Source: Salipiger aestuarii
Lineage (GTDB): Bacteria > Pseudomonadota > Alphaproteobacteria > Rhodobacterales > Rhodobacteraceae
Reading direction: 5' to 3'
Assembly: GCF_003259905.1 (NCBI RefSeq)
Contig: NZ_QLMG01000004.1
Coordinates: 1 to 64,000 of the forward strand
DNA: 64,000 nucleotides
The notes under the pieces were generated by a model. The model had not been told where the DNA came from. It did no database searches and was given only the letters and a program-made list of their open reading frames with translations. Both the position numbers and the translations under genes were made by a program. Below are positions 17,119 to 25,815 of the stretch, one piece after another; the stretch's first letter is position 1; each line of letters begins with the position of its first letter.

Positions 17119-17730
17119 TCAGTGTAGCGAAAGTCGCCGCAGCACCGTCGCCAGCATGATGCGCGCGTCGTAACACAGCGTGCGCCTGCGCTGATAGACA
17201 AGGTCCAGCGCCGCCTTGCGCGGAATGCAGCGGCGGCAATAGATTTCTTCGGTTTCATCCTTGCTGGCGCAGGGCGCAAGAAGCCGTTCTTCGGTACGGT
17301 GAAACACCAGCGTCGCAAGCCCGGTGACACCCGGACGCGAGCGAAGCACCCTGGCATAGATCTCGGGATGGGTTTCGGTGTAGCGCCGCAACGGCGGGCG
17401 CGGCCCGACAAAGCTGATGTCGCCTGTCAGGATGTTCCACAGCTGCGGAATTTCGTCCAGACGGTAGCGCCGCATGAACCGCCCGGTGCGGGTGACGCGG
17501 CTGGACTTGTCGCCGCCCGAAACGCCCCGGTCATCGGCATCCGCGCGCATGGTGCGGAACTTCCACAGGGTGAATCCCTCGTCCATGCTGCGCATCCGTT
17601 CGGACAGGTACAGCACCGGGCGCCCGTCCAGCAGAAGGATGGCCAGCGCCAGCGCCACCACCACCGGCAGCAGCAGCACGATCAGAACAAGCGAAACGAT
17701 GATGTCGAAAACACGCTTCGCGGGCGTCAC
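17119..17730 (-). CDS. Bacterial sugar transferase (polysaccharide initiating type)
   Basis: The product transfers a sugar-1-phosphate to undecaprenyl phosphate at the inner membrane to start a polysaccharide repeat unit. It has an N-terminal membrane helix (FDIIVSLVLIVLLLPVVVAL) and a cytosolic catalytic domain with the family motifs WKFRTMRADA and LDEIPQLWNILTGDISFVGP, the latter ending in GPRPP. The C-terminal tail contains a Cys cluster (CASKDETEEIYCRRC). The start is uncertain: the GTG at 17730 (203 residues) has GGAGAG upstream and suits the family, but the frame is open to a GTG at 17877 (252 residues), also with GGAAGAG. The shorter form leaves about 175 bp for promoters shared with the Wza-like gene. 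Confidence 0.85.
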   Translation of the reverse strand: MTPAKRVFDIIVSLVLIVLLLPVVVALALAILLLDGRPVLYLSERMRSMDEGFTLWKFRTMRADADDRGVSGGDKSSRVTRTGRFMRRYRLDEIPQLWNILTGDISFVGPRPPLRRYTETHPEIYARVLRSRPGVTGLATLVFHRTEERLLAPCASKDETEEIYCRRCIPRKAALDLVYQRRRTLCYDARIMLATVLRRLSLH

Positions 17731-17905
17731 CACAACTCTCCACGAGAAATACCGGCTGATCCTTGCTGATCCGTGCTGCGTTGCGCCTTCGGGGCCACTG
17801 TCACCGTCCACTTGAGGTTTTCCATCGACAACACGCTGTCTATCATGATCTGCAACGGCTAAGAAAGCCATTGCCACGTCTCAGACTCTTCCGGGGGACC
17901 TCGAC

Positions 17906-19027
17906 TTGTTCCGATCACGTTCGATTCTTGCTGCCTGCGCGGCGGTTTTCCTTGTCGCCGGGTGCGGGATCACCCCCCGCGGCGCTGCGCTGCAATCCGA
18001 AGTGCTGAGGGAATCCGCGCGATCTGCCCCCAGTTTCGAAGTCATTCCCGTGACCCGCGCGAACATGCCGCTTATCGCGTCCTGGCCGGTGACCGGGCGG
18101 GAAAACCCGCACGGCTGGCCGGGCACCTCGAACGGATCGAACGTCAACGTGATCAAGACCGGCGACAAGGTCGACATCATCATCTGGGACAGTCAGGAAA
18201 ATTCGTTGCTTACCAGCCAGGCGGAAAAAGCTGCTCCGCTGACCGGCATCGAGGTGGGCGCCAACGGGTCCGTCTTTGTGCCCTACGTCGGCCAGGTATT
18301 CATCCGGGGCATGACGCCGGAAATGGCCCGCGGCAAGATCCAGGACGAACTGATCCAGATCGCCCCGTCGGCGCAGGTTCAGCTCAGCCTGACGCAGGGA
18401 CGCGCCAATTCGGTCGAACTGGTCGGTGGCGTCGATGCGCCCGGCACCTTTCCGATGCCGTCGCGCAACTACAAGGTGCTGGGCCTGATCGCCGATGGCG
18501 GCGGCATCGTGCCGACCCTGCGCAACCCGCGCGTGCGGCTGATCCGAAGCGGCACCACCTATGAAACCTCAGCCGACACCCTGCTTCAGAACGGCCAGCG
18601 CAACGCGTTGCTGCTGCCCGGCGACACGGTGATCGTTCAGGAAGACAAGCACAGCTTCACCGCGCTGGGGGCTGCCGGCAGCGAGGATCTGGTCTATTTT
18701 CCCAAGGACGATCTGTCCGCGATGGAAGCCGTCACGCTGATGGGGGGCCTTCAGGATTACCGCGCCGATCCCAAGGGCGTGCTGGTGCTGCGCGAATATC
18801 CCGTGCGGCATCTGCGTTCGGACGGCAGCGCGCCGTCGATGCAGCAGGTGGTGTTTACCTTCGATCTGACCTCGGCGGACGGGCTGTTCGCGGCACGGCA
18901 GTTCCGGATCAATCCGCAGGACACCGTCCTTGCAACGGAATCCCCGATTCCGCAGGCGCAGGCGATCTTCAGCCTCTTTGGAACGGCGTTCGGTCTGACC
19001 CGCCAGGTTCAAACCATCCAGAACTGA
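17906..19027 (+). CDS. Wza-like polysaccharide export lipoprotein
   Basis: A 373-residue outer-membrane polysaccharide export protein. The signal sequence ends with lipobox LVAGC, cysteine near residue 20. A polysaccharide-export (Poly_export) domain follows (VIKTGDKVDIIIWDSQENSL, VPYVGQVFIRGMTPEMARGK), then SLBB-type segments (VELVGGVDAPGTFPMPS, LRNPRVRLIR). The TTG start at 17906 has GGGGGA seven bases upstream. It is divergent to the sugar transferase and followed by a strong terminator. No tyrosine kinase/chain-length regulator, flippase or polymerase gene lies nearby, so the rest of the pathway must be elsewhere. Confidence 0.9.
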   Translation: MFRSRSILAACAAVFLVAGCGITPRGAALQSEVLRESARSAPSFEVIPVTRANMPLIASWPVTGRENPHGWPGTSNGSNVNVIKTGDKVDIIIWDSQENSLLTSQAEKAAPLTGIEVGANGSVFVPYVGQVFIRGMTPEMARGKIQDELIQIAPSAQVQLSLTQGRANSVELVGGVDAPGTFPMPSRNYKVLGLIADGGGIVPTLRNPRVRLIRSGTTYETSADTLLQNGQRNALLLPGDTVIVQEDKHSFTALGAAGSEDLVYFPKDDLSAMEAVTLMGGLQDYRADPKGVLVLREYPVRHLRSDGSAPSMQQVVFTFDLTSADGLFAARQFRINPQDTVLATESPIPQAQAIFSLFGTAFGLTRQVQTIQN

Positions 19028-19050
19028 TCGACTGCCATCATTTCAATCAT

Positions 19051-19081
19051 CGGGGCGCGTCGAAAGATGCGCCCCGTTTTC
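19051..19081 (+). terminator. Rho-independent terminator after the Wza-like gene
   Basis: CGGGGCGC (19051-19058) pairs perfectly with GCGCCCCG (19069-19076) around a 10-base loop and is followed by TTTT. It lies 24 bp after the stop codon, in the convergent gap with the cytochrome c2 gene. Confidence 0.8.
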
Positions 19082-19144
19082 GTTTCCAACGCCGGATCGC
19101 GCTGGCTCGGCACCCCGAAAGTGACTGCAAGCGCAGCCGGTCCA

Positions 19145-19570
19145 TCAGGACCCGGGCGCGACCGACGCCAGGTAGGCGTAAACGTCCGGTGCGCCTTTGC
19201 GCAGTTTGAACGTCATGCCGGACCGCGCCCCGCCATCCTCAAGATACTCTTTCAGGAACGATGTCGGGTCGACGACATATTGCTCGAAGCTCGCTTCGTC
19301 CCAGATCAGGCCCTTTTCGCCGGCGGCCACCAGCGAGTCCTTGTAACGCTCGAAATCCGGGGCCGATCCGGCCTTCCGGCCGATCACGCCGAACAGGTTC
19401 GGCCCGGTCTTGCCGCCCTTGACAATCGCCTCTCCGTCCGGCGCGACGATCGAATGGCACGACCGGCAGCGTTTCTTGAAAAGATCTTCTCCCTCGGCCA
19501 CGTCCTGCGCCTGAGCGGCGGTTCCGGCAAGAAGCGCTGCGGCAAACACCGTGGCTATCCTGAAAGTCAT
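19145..19570 (-). CDS. cycA: Cytochrome c2 (class I c-type cytochrome)
   Basis: A periplasmic electron carrier between the bc1 complex and terminal oxidases (or reaction centre in phototrophs). The 141-residue precursor has a signal peptide ending near AQAQ-D, haem motif CRSCH at about residue 35, and the Rhodobacter cytochrome c2 pattern KTGPNLFGVIGRKAG, then WDEASFEQYVVDPTSFLKEY and GGARSGMTFKLRKG, which supplies the axial methionine. AGGAGAC precedes the ATG. The symbol is given by similarity to the Rhodobacter cytochrome c2 sequence pattern; other c550 names are possible. It is convergent with the Wza-like gene and divergent from idi. Confidence 0.88.
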   Translation of the reverse strand: MTFRIATVFAAALLAGTAAQAQDVAEGEDLFKKRCRSCHSIVAPDGEAIVKGGKTGPNLFGVIGRKAGSAPDFERYKDSLVAAGEKGLIWDEASFEQYVVDPTSFLKEYLEDGGARSGMTFKLRKGAPDVYAYLASVAPGS

Positions 19571-19706
19571 GTGATGTCTCCTGTGACGAGTTTTCAGCGG
19601 TCAAGCTAGCCGAAGGGAACAGCCGCAACAATGGGGCGACCCGCCGCATGCGACCAATTGCCAGCAGCGGCTTGACCTTGCCTGACGCACCGGAGAAACA
19701 GACGCG

Positions 19707-20231
19707 ATGACCGACCTTATCCCCGCATGGATCGACGGCACCCTTACGCCGGTCGAAAAACTTGATGCGCATCTGCGTGGCCTGCGACACAAGGCGGTCT
19801 CGGTCTTCGTGATGCGTGGCGGCGACACTCTGCTGCAACGCCGGGCGCTGGGAAAATACCACACGCCCGGCCTGTGGGCGAACACCTGCTGCACCCATCC
19901 GCACTGGGGCGAGGCGCCGCTGGACTGCGCGACTCGGCGGCTGAGGCAAGAACTGGGGATGACGGGGCTGGTCCTCACGCACAAAGGGCAGGTGGAATAC
20001 CGCGCCGATGTGGGCGGGGGCATGATCGAACACGAACGCGTCGACATCTTTACCGCGGTTGCGCCGCCGGGGCCGGGCCCCGCGCCCGACCCGGCCGAGG
20101 TGATGGACACGCGCTGGCAATCCCTTGCCAGCCTGCGCGCCGACATCGCCGCGCAGCCCGAGCGGTTCACCCCGTGGCTGCGCATCTATCTGGACCGGCA
20201 CGCGGACCAGATCTTCAGCGCCGCTTCCTGA
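19707..20231 (+). CDS. idi: Isopentenyl-diphosphate delta-isomerase, type 1
   Basis: Idi interconverts isopentenyl and dimethylallyl diphosphate for isoprenoid synthesis (quinones, carotenoids). The 174-residue product has the Nudix-fold type 1 signature: the catalytic cysteine within LWANTCCTHPHWGE, the metal-binding/catalytic glutamate region EHERVDIF, and the REL-containing helix TRRLRQELGM. The C-terminal FTPWLRIYLDRHAD is typical. Its stop lies inside the end of the convergent Smr gene (17-bp overlap). Confidence 0.93.
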   Translation: MTDLIPAWIDGTLTPVEKLDAHLRGLRHKAVSVFVMRGGDTLLQRRALGKYHTPGLWANTCCTHPHWGEAPLDCATRRLRQELGMTGLVLTHKGQVEYRADVGGGMIEHERVDIFTAVAPPGPGPAPDPAEVMDTRWQSLASLRADIAAQPERFTPWLRIYLDRHADQIFSAAS

Positions 20232-20805
20232 GATAGACGTAGTAGGCGCCGCCGCCGCCGTGCCTGTTATGCGCTTCGGACACCTGAAGCACCGCCTGCG
20301 CCACCGGCGGCAGCCGAAGCCACTGTGGCACTTGCGTTTTCAGCACACCGCGACGGCGCGGCATCGGGTCGTGCGGGTCCTCACGCAGGCCCTTGCCGGT
20401 AATCACCAGCACCAGCCGCAGGGCGCGGGTCTGCGACGTCAGGATGAATCGCACCAGTTCCGGATGCGCCTGATCCAGCGTCATCCCGTGCAGATCAAGC
20501 CGCGCCTCGGGCGCAAGCTTGCCGCGTTTCATCGTCTTGAATGCCCTGGCATCCATGTTCAGCGGCGCGCTACGCAGCCGGTCCGATGTCGTGCCGCGAA
20601 AATCATGATGTTCGGGGACCTTTCCAGCCCGGTCGCCAAGCGAGAAATCGGGAAGGGGGGCCGGCGTCGCCTTGCCCTTGAGTTCCGGAGCGGGCGGCTT
20701 CGGGGTCTCGTCCTTGCGGCGCACGCGCCCCGGAAGCCGGTCGGCGGATCGCGCCACGAGGTTCCATAACTCAAGCTCATCGGGCCGGATGCGGCGGCGG
20801 CTCAC
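20215..20805 (-). CDS. Smr/MutS2-like domain protein
   Basis: A 196-residue protein with a charged, Pro-rich N-terminal half and a C-terminal Smr domain. The Smr motifs are LDLHGMTLDQAHPEL and LVITGKGLRED (the GKG turn). Smr domains in MutS2 and in stand-alone proteins have nuclease or nucleic-acid binding activity; the substrate of this short bacterial type is not known to me. Its start overlaps the mltA stop by four bases, so it is translated after mltA. Confidence 0.85.
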   Translation of the reverse strand: MSRRRIRPDELELWNLVARSADRLPGRVRRKDETPKPPAPELKGKATPAPLPDFSLGDRAGKVPEHHDFRGTTSDRLRSAPLNMDARAFKTMKRGKLAPEARLDLHGMTLDQAHPELVRFILTSQTRALRLVLVITGKGLREDPHDPMPRRRGVLKTQVPQWLRLPPVAQAVLQVSEAHNRHGGGGAYYVYLRKRR

Positions 20806-21857
20806 TGGATCATATCCGGCAACAGGGCGTAGGCGCGCTGGATCGGCATCAGCACAACCATACGACCCGGATCCTTGATCGTGCCGGCCATTTGCCCCGC
20901 CGCATCGCCGGTCCCGAAAAAGATGTCCGCCCGCTGCGCGCCCTTGATCGCGGACCCGGTGTCCTGCGCGACCATCAGCCGGTGCAGCGGCGCGCTGCCT
21001 GCCTTTTCGATCCAGACCGGCGCGCCTAGCGGCGTGTACGCCGGGTCGACGGCGATCGACCGCATCGTGGTGATCGACCGGTTCATCGCGCCCAGTGGCC
21101 CCTTGTCGGCGGGAACCTCGGTCACGTTGCGAAAGAACACATAGGCGGGGTTGGTATACAGCAGTTCCCGCCCCGCAAAGGGGTTGGACCGAACCCAGGC
21201 CTTGATCCGCTGGGCCGACACCTCATGCGCCGAAAACGTGCCGCGCCGGATCAGTTCCTGACCGATCGACCGATAGGGCTGCCCGTTGGCGCCCGCGTAG
21301 CCCACCCGCAGGTGCCGCCCGTCCGGCAGACGAATGCGGCCCGACCCCTGAATTTGCAGAAAAAACAGCTCAACCGGATCGTCGACCCAGGCGATTTCCA
21401 GCCCGCGCCCCGCCATCACACCCGAAACAAGGATTTCACGCCGCGACAGCCAGGGGCGTTGCACCTCCGCCTCGGGCGGCATCCGGTAGACCGGGTAGCG
21501 AAACCGCGGGGTTTCCATCAGCGCGCCGTCAAGCTCGGGTTCGAAATAGCCGGTGAACAGGCCGGGGGCGCCGTCGGAAATCAGCACCGGGCGAAAGAAC
21601 AGCTCGAAGAACGCTCTTGCGTCGCTGGTTTCACGCGCGACATTGCACAGGCTGCGCCAGTCGGGATCGTCCATGTCGCCGCAGGTATCGCGGTATACCG
21701 AAAGGGCCGCCGCGTGGTCATCCCCCGCCCAGCCGTCCAGATCCGCAAAATCGAGGATCTGATATGTGGTTTCGGAGTCCGCCGCGCTCATGCTGCCTGC
21801 CGTTGCCTGTGCGAATGCCAGTCCGGCAAGAAGGGCGGCCCGGATCGCCCGTCTCAT
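20802..21857 (-). CDS. mltA: Membrane-bound-type lytic murein transglycosylase A
   Basis: MltA cleaves glycan strands of peptidoglycan with formation of 1,6-anhydro ends. The 351-residue precursor has a signal peptide (AFAQATAGS) and no obvious lipobox. It contains the MltA domain (LFTGYFEPELDGAL, WVDDPVELFFLQIQGSGRI) and a C-terminal 3D domain (LMVAQDTGSAIKGAQRADIF), in which the Asp of ADIF matches the catalytic residue of E. coli MltA. It follows the Tim44-like gene by 2 bp. The missing lipobox suggests a soluble periplasmic form or a membrane contact different from E. coli MltA. Confidence 0.93.
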   Translation of the reverse strand: MRRAIRAALLAGLAFAQATAGSMSAADSETTYQILDFADLDGWAGDDHAAALSVYRDTCGDMDDPDWRSLCNVARETSDARAFFELFFRPVLISDGAPGLFTGYFEPELDGALMETPRFRYPVYRMPPEAEVQRPWLSRREILVSGVMAGRGLEIAWVDDPVELFFLQIQGSGRIRLPDGRHLRVGYAGANGQPYRSIGQELIRRGTFSAHEVSAQRIKAWVRSNPFAGRELLYTNPAYVFFRNVTEVPADKGPLGAMNRSITTMRSIAVDPAYTPLGAPVWIEKAGSAPLHRLMVAQDTGSAIKGAQRADIFFGTGDAAGQMAGTIKDPGRMVVLMPIQRAYALLPDMIQ

Positions 21858-21859
21858 GT

Positions 21860-22519
21860 TTATTCGTCGGTTGCCACCAGTTGCCAGTTTGGATCGTCGA
21901 CGCCCATCTTGCGCGCGTAGGTCCAGACGTCCTTTTGTTTTTTCACCGCGCTCGCGCTGCCCTCGATGATCTCGCCGTTGGCATTCTTCACCACCTGCGT
22001 CAGTTCGCCGACGTATTTCACCGTGATTTCGGCCAGCCGCTCGCCTTCGTCAAAAGTGGCGTCCACCAGGGCCATTTCGCGCACGCCGACAAACGTCGCC
22101 TCGATGGTCAGACCCTGCTGGCGGCGCTGTTCGATCACCGTCTCAAAGCTTTCATAGACTTCCGGGGCAAGAAGATCGCGCAGATCCTCGATCTGGCCAT
22201 TGTCGAAACCCATCAGGATCATCTCATAGGCGCCCCGCGCGCCCCCGAGAAATTCACCGACGTTGAACGACGGCTCGGCCCGTTTCATCAGCGCGAGCGC
22301 CTCGGCGGCGGGGCTGTTTTCGGGAACGTGGTCGGTGATGTCGCGATCGGGGCCGCCCTCAATCACCTCGAATTCGTGGCGGGGCGTGTCGCTGCGCGTC
22401 GGCGCGGGCGCGCGGGGCTTTTCGAACCCGTCGCGGGTGCCCAGCACGCTGCGCAGCCTCAGGATCAGGAATATGGCGATCCCGGCAAGAACCAGAAGCT
22501 GGACTATCGGCGTGTTCAT
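21860..22519 (-). CDS. Tim44/TimA-like membrane-anchored protein
   Basis: The 219-residue product has one N-terminal membrane helix (IVQLLVLAGIAIFLILRL), a charged linker rich in Pro/Arg/Asp, and a C-terminal Tim44-like domain (NVGEFLGGARGAYEMILMGF, LRDLLAPEVYESF, ISSE-type beta strands). In alphaproteobacteria these proteins are relatives of mitochondrial Tim44; their exact role is not settled. The ATG at 22519 is preceded by GAGGTG; the frame is open seven codons further. It lies just upstream of mltA and is divergent to fxsA. Confidence 0.85.
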   Translation of the reverse strand: MNTPIVQLLVLAGIAIFLILRLRSVLGTRDGFEKPRAPAPTRSDTPRHEFEVIEGGPDRDITDHVPENSPAAEALALMKRAEPSFNVGEFLGGARGAYEMILMGFDNGQIEDLRDLLAPEVYESFETVIEQRRQQGLTIEATFVGVREMALVDATFDEGERLAEITVKYVGELTQVVKNANGEIIEGSASAVKKQKDVWTYARKMGVDDPNWQLVATDE

Positions 22520-22561
22520 TGGCACCTCATTCGGGGTCAATCATGGAATTTCATCGGTTCA

Positions 22562-22575
22562 CACCTATGTAGGTG
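22562..22575. promoter_or_regulatory. Short dyad between the Tim44-like gene and fxsA
   Basis: CACCTA-TG-TAGGTG is a perfect 6+6 dyad in the 104-bp divergent gap. It could be an operator or chance; no regulator is suggested by the context. Confidence 0.2.
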
Positions 22576-22623
22576 CTGGGTCGCGGCAAGTCTACCGGCG
22601 CCCGAGACGAAGGGAGACCGCCC

Positions 22624-23124
22624 ATGTGGCTTTTTCTGGCATTTCTGATGGTGCCCCTGATCGAAATCGGACTGTTTATCCAGATCGGGGGGGTGATCGG
22701 CCTGTGGCCGACCCTGGCGATCGTGGTCATCACGGCAGTCATCGGCACCTCACTTGTGCGCTCGCAAGGGCTGCGCGCGCTTGGCGAATTGCAGGGATCG
22801 TTCTCGCGGCTGGAGGATCCGACAACCCCGCTGGCCCACGGCGCGATGATCCTGCTCGCGGGCGCGCTGCTGCTGACACCGGGTTTCTTCACCGACGCCT
22901 GCGGGTTCGCCTTGCTGGTTCCCGGCGTGCGGCTGGCGGTGATGCGGCAGGTCGCGTCGCGGGTCAGCGTGACGCGCTTTGAAATGGGCGCGCGGCAATC
23001 CCGCCCGCACCCGACACCGGGCCCGCGCCGCCCCGGTCAGGGCGACGTGATCGACGGTGATTACACCGAGGTTCCGCCGAAAAAGCAGCCCAATCACCCC
23101 GGATCCGGCTGGACCAAACACTGA
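22624..23124 (+). CDS. fxsA: FxsA family cytoplasmic-membrane protein
   Basis: The 166-residue product has the FxsA domain: MWLFLAFLMVPLIEIGLFIQ at the start, then GLWPTLAIVVITAVIGTSLVR and LLLTPGFFTDACGFALLVPG, giving three to four membrane helices. A polar C-terminal tail follows. FxsA (suppressor of F exclusion in E. coli) has no firmly known function. The ATG at 22624 follows AGGGAGA; the frame is open 17 codons upstream but the family begins here. It is upstream of secB in the same direction. Confidence 0.9.
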   Translation: MWLFLAFLMVPLIEIGLFIQIGGVIGLWPTLAIVVITAVIGTSLVRSQGLRALGELQGSFSRLEDPTTPLAHGAMILLAGALLLTPGFFTDACGFALLVPGVRLAVMRQVASRVSVTRFEMGARQSRPHPTPGPRRPGQGDVIDGDYTEVPPKKQPNHPGSGWTKH

Positions 23125-23186
23125 CGAAGCATTGAGACGGGCCAACGGGCCTGCTATTGCAAGGCAAAGCTATTCCGAGGAGAGGA

Positions 23187-23711
23187 ATGAAGATGGCTGA
23201 GACCCAGCAGGAAAACCAGAACGGCCAGGCGGGCACTGCCGCCCCCAGCCCGGTCAAGATGAACGTGCTTGCGCAGTTCGTGCGGGACATGTCGTTTGAA
23301 AACATTCTGGCGCAGAAGGGCAGCACCGGCGAAGTGCAGCCCGATGTGCAGGTCCAGGTGAACCTGGATGCCAAGAAGCGCAACGTCGAGCACCAGTTCG
23401 AGGTGGTCATCAAGCTCAAGGTCGAATCCAAGTCCAAGGGCACGTCCGACACGCTGTTCATCCTCGAAATGGATTACGCCGGCGTCTTTCACATCGAAAA
23501 CGTGCCCGAAGACCAGATGCATCCGTTCCTGCTGATCGAATGCCCGCGGATGTTGTTCCCGTTTGCACGTCGGATCATTTCGGACGTGACCCGCGATGGG
23601 GGTTTCCCGCCGCTGAACCTGGAAATGATTGATTTCGTGGCACTTTATCGCAACGAAATCGCGCGGCGTCAGCAAGCGAACGCGTCCGGCGAAACCAAGC
23701 TGGACGCCTGA
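23187..23711 (+). CDS. secB: Protein-export chaperone SecB
   Basis: SecB keeps precursor proteins unfolded and delivers them to SecA. The 174-residue product has the family core (LAQFVRDMSFENILAQ, HQFEVVIKLKVESKS, YAGVFHIENVPEDQMHPFLL, ECPRMLFPFARRIISDVTRDGGFPPLNL). The last segment, PPLNLEMIDFVALYR, is close to the usual C-terminus. The start is MKMAET at 23187 or M at 23193; GAGGAGAGGA lies before both. It ends 4 bp from the convergent dnaQ gene. Confidence 0.97.
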   Translation: MKMAETQQENQNGQAGTAAPSPVKMNVLAQFVRDMSFENILAQKGSTGEVQPDVQVQVNLDAKKRNVEHQFEVVIKLKVESKSKGTSDTLFILEMDYAGVFHIENVPEDQMHPFLLIECPRMLFPFARRIISDVTRDGGFPPLNLEMIDFVALYRNEIARRQQANASGETKLDA

Positions 23712-23715
23712 CCGC

Positions 23716-24402
23716 TCAGCGCGACCAGAGCGCGCTGTCACCCAGATTTGCGACAAAGGCGGCATGAGCCGCCTTTTCTGCGTCCGACAGGCGCGAAGGC
23801 AGCGGCGTCGGGCGCCGTGTCGGGCGCCAGTCGTCATCAGTCGCGCCGTCGTTGCCCGATTGGCGCACCGGACTAAGCACCAGATCGGGTTGTTTGCCCC
23901 CGATCAGTTCCAGATACACCTCGGCCAGAATTTCGGAATCCAAAAGCGCGCCATGCAGGGTGCGTGCGCCATTGTCGATATTGAACCTGCGACACAATGC
24001 GTCCAGAGACGCAGGAGAGCCGGGAAATTTTCTCCGAGCGATTTCCAGCGTGTCGATGGCGCAATCCTTTGGCAGCAGAGGGCGCCCGGCCCATTTCAGC
24101 TCGGCATTCAGAAATTTGACGTCAAAGCTGGCGTTGTGGATGACCAGCCTGGACTCCCCGATGAACGCGAGAAAATCGTCGGCGACACTGGCAAATACCG
24201 GCTTGTCCCGCAGGAAATCATCGCCCAGCCCGTGCACTTCGAACGCGCCCTGGGGCATTGATCGTTCGGGATTGATGTATTGATGATAGGTCTTGCCCGT
24301 GGCGACGTGGTTGAACAGTTCGACAGCCCCGATTTCCACGATCCGGTCGCCGGTTTCGGGTTCGAACCCCGTGGTTTCGGTGTCGAGAACGACCTCACGC
24401 AT
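23716..24402 (-). CDS. dnaQ: DNA polymerase III epsilon subunit (proofreading exonuclease)
   Basis: The 3'-5' exonuclease that proofreads for DNA polymerase III. The 228-residue product has the DEDDh exonuclease motifs in order: VLDTETTG (ExoI), [14 protein letters not shown] (ExoII) and [17 protein letters not shown] (ExoIII, with the H and D). The ATG at 24402 is preferred over the TTG three bases upstream. It overlaps the coaE stop by eight bases, as part of a compact chain maf-aroE-coaE-dnaQ. The C-terminal tail after residue 180 is variable. Confidence 0.95.
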   Translation of the reverse strand: MREVVLDTETTGFEPETGDRIVEIGAVELFNHVATGKTYHQYINPERSMPQGAFEVHGLGDDFLRDKPVFASVADDFLAFIGESRLVIHNASFDVKFLNAELKWAGRPLLPKDCAIDTLEIARRKFPGSPASLDALCRRFNIDNGARTLHGALLDSEILAEVYLELIGGKQPDLVLSPVRQSGNDGATDDDWRPTRRPTPLPSRLSDAEKAAHAAFVANLGDSALWSR

Positions 24403-24985
24403 CAATTTTGTCCTTTATAGCTCGCACGATGGCACGCACCTGCGCACGGGCATGGTCCAGCGTATCGGTGTCTATCACATAATCCGAGCGCGCGCATTTT
24501 TCATCGTTCGGCATCTGCCGCGACAGAATGCGTTCAAGGTCCGCGGCGGTCATGGTGCCGCGCGCCAGCACGCGGCGACGCTGCTCATCGCCGGGAATGC
24601 GCACACAGGCGACCGCGTCCATCTCGGCGCAGGCGCCGGTTTCGTACAGCAGCGGGATGTCGAAAACACCGATAAGATCGGTGCAGGATTGCGCGAATAT
24701 CTCGCGATCCTGGCCGACCAGCGGGTGAACAACCGCCTCGATAAGGGGCAGGGCGGTCTTGTCGGTTGCGATGATCTCGCGCAGCCGATCACGCGATACC
24801 GCATTATTTGCGATGGCGTCCGGGAAAATTTCCCGGATGGGCCCGACCGCCTTGCCGCCCTGCGCATAAAGCCGGTGTACAGCGGCATCCGCGTCCCAAA
24901 CCGCGCATCCCTCATCCGCAAACATCAGCGCGGTGGTCGATTTCCCCATCCCGATAGATCCGGTCAGGCCAAGACGGAACAGCAT
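24395..24985 (-). CDS. coaE: Dephospho-CoA kinase
   Basis: CoaE phosphorylates dephospho-CoA, the last step of coenzyme A synthesis. The 196-residue product begins with the P-loop [16 protein letters not shown]. It continues with the family segments [23 protein letters not shown] and [15 protein letters not shown]; the conserved RxxAR-like stretch is seen as [19 protein letters not shown]. The ATG at 24985 overlaps the aroE stop by one base; a GTG at 24988 is an alternative start. Confidence 0.95.
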   Translation of the reverse strand: MLFRLGLTGSIGMGKSTTALMFADEGCAVWDADAAVHRLYAQGGKAVGPIREIFPDAIANNAVSRDRLREIIATDKTALPLIEAVVHPLVGQDREIFAQSCTDLIGVFDIPLLYETGACAEMDAVACVRIPGDEQRRRVLARGTMTAADLERILSRQMPNDEKCARSDYVIDTDTLDHARAQVRAIVRAIKDKIDA

Positions 24986-25815
24986 CACAGGATGGCGCCG
25001 CGCGTGGCCTCGTTGATGTCAGGGCGCTGCCCGAACCAACGCTCGAACCCCGGCACCGCCTGATGGATCAGCATTCCAAGCCCATCGACACAGGTACAGC
25101 CATGCTCGGCCGCAACTTTCAACAACCGGGTCTGAAGCGGCGTATAGACAAGGTCCGTCACAACGGTTCCCTTGCGCAGCCCGTCCAGCGGCACCCGCAA
25201 TTCCGGCTTGCCGACCATTCCAAGCGACGTCGAATTCACCACCAGCGCCGCATCGTCGAGTACGTTACCCGCCTGCACCCATTCGACAACGGTGATCCGG
25301 TTTCCAAATTCCGCGCGAAGCGCATCCGCGCGAAGGCGGGTGCGATTGGTCAGCCGGATTTCAGGCGCCCCAAGTTCAAGCAGCGAGGCCACGACCGCGC
25401 GCGCAGCACCTCCGGCGCCCAGCACAACCGCCGGCCCGGCCTTGGCATCCCAACCGGGGGCGCCCTGTCTCAGGTTTTCGATGAAACCGTAACCGTCTGT
25501 GTTGTCGGCGTGAATCCGGCCATCAGCGCGGAATATGATGGTGTTGGCGGCGCCGATCAGCGTGGCGCGATCCGACACCAGATCGGCGATCTCGATCACC
25601 CGTTCCTTGTAAGGAATGGTGATGTTAACGCCAACGAAACCCAGCTTGGGCAACATCCTCAGAGCGTCTTCAAACACATCGGCCGCGATTTCCAACGGGA
25701 CATAATGACCGGGCAGGCCATGGGTCTTCAGCCAATGGCCATGCAGGCGGGGCGACCTGGAATGTCCGACGGGCGCGCCAATAACGCCGGCAAGCGGAAT
25801 GGAAGGTACTGTCAT
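24985..25815 (-). CDS. aroE: Shikimate dehydrogenase (NADP-dependent)
   Basis: AroE reduces 3-dehydroshikimate to shikimate in aromatic amino acid synthesis. The 276-residue product contains the substrate site ([27 protein letters not shown] with the catalytic Lys; [11 protein letters not shown] with the catalytic Asp) and the NADP site ([20 protein letters not shown], then [10 protein letters not shown]). Length is normal. It overlaps the maf stop by four bases and the coaE start by one. Confidence 0.96.
   Translation of the reverse strand: MTVPSIPLAGVIGAPVGHSRSPRLHGHWLKTHGLPGHYVPLEIAADVFEDALRMLPKLGFVGVNITIPYKERVIEIADLVSDRATLIGAANTIIFRADGRIHADNTDGYGFIENLRQGAPGWDAKAGPAVVLGAGGAARAVVASLLELGAPEIRLTNRTRLRADALRAEFGNRITVVEWVQAGNVLDDAALVVNSTSLGMVGKPELRVPLDGLRKGTVVTDLVYTPLQTRLLKVAAEHGCTCVDGLGMLIHQAVPGFERWFGQRPDINEATRGAIL

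Noticed and set aside
18022-18034. Sequence GATCTGCCCCCAG in the Wza-like gene resembling the IS3 terminus
   Set aside because: It is short, lies inside a conserved coding region and has no second end or transposase nearby.
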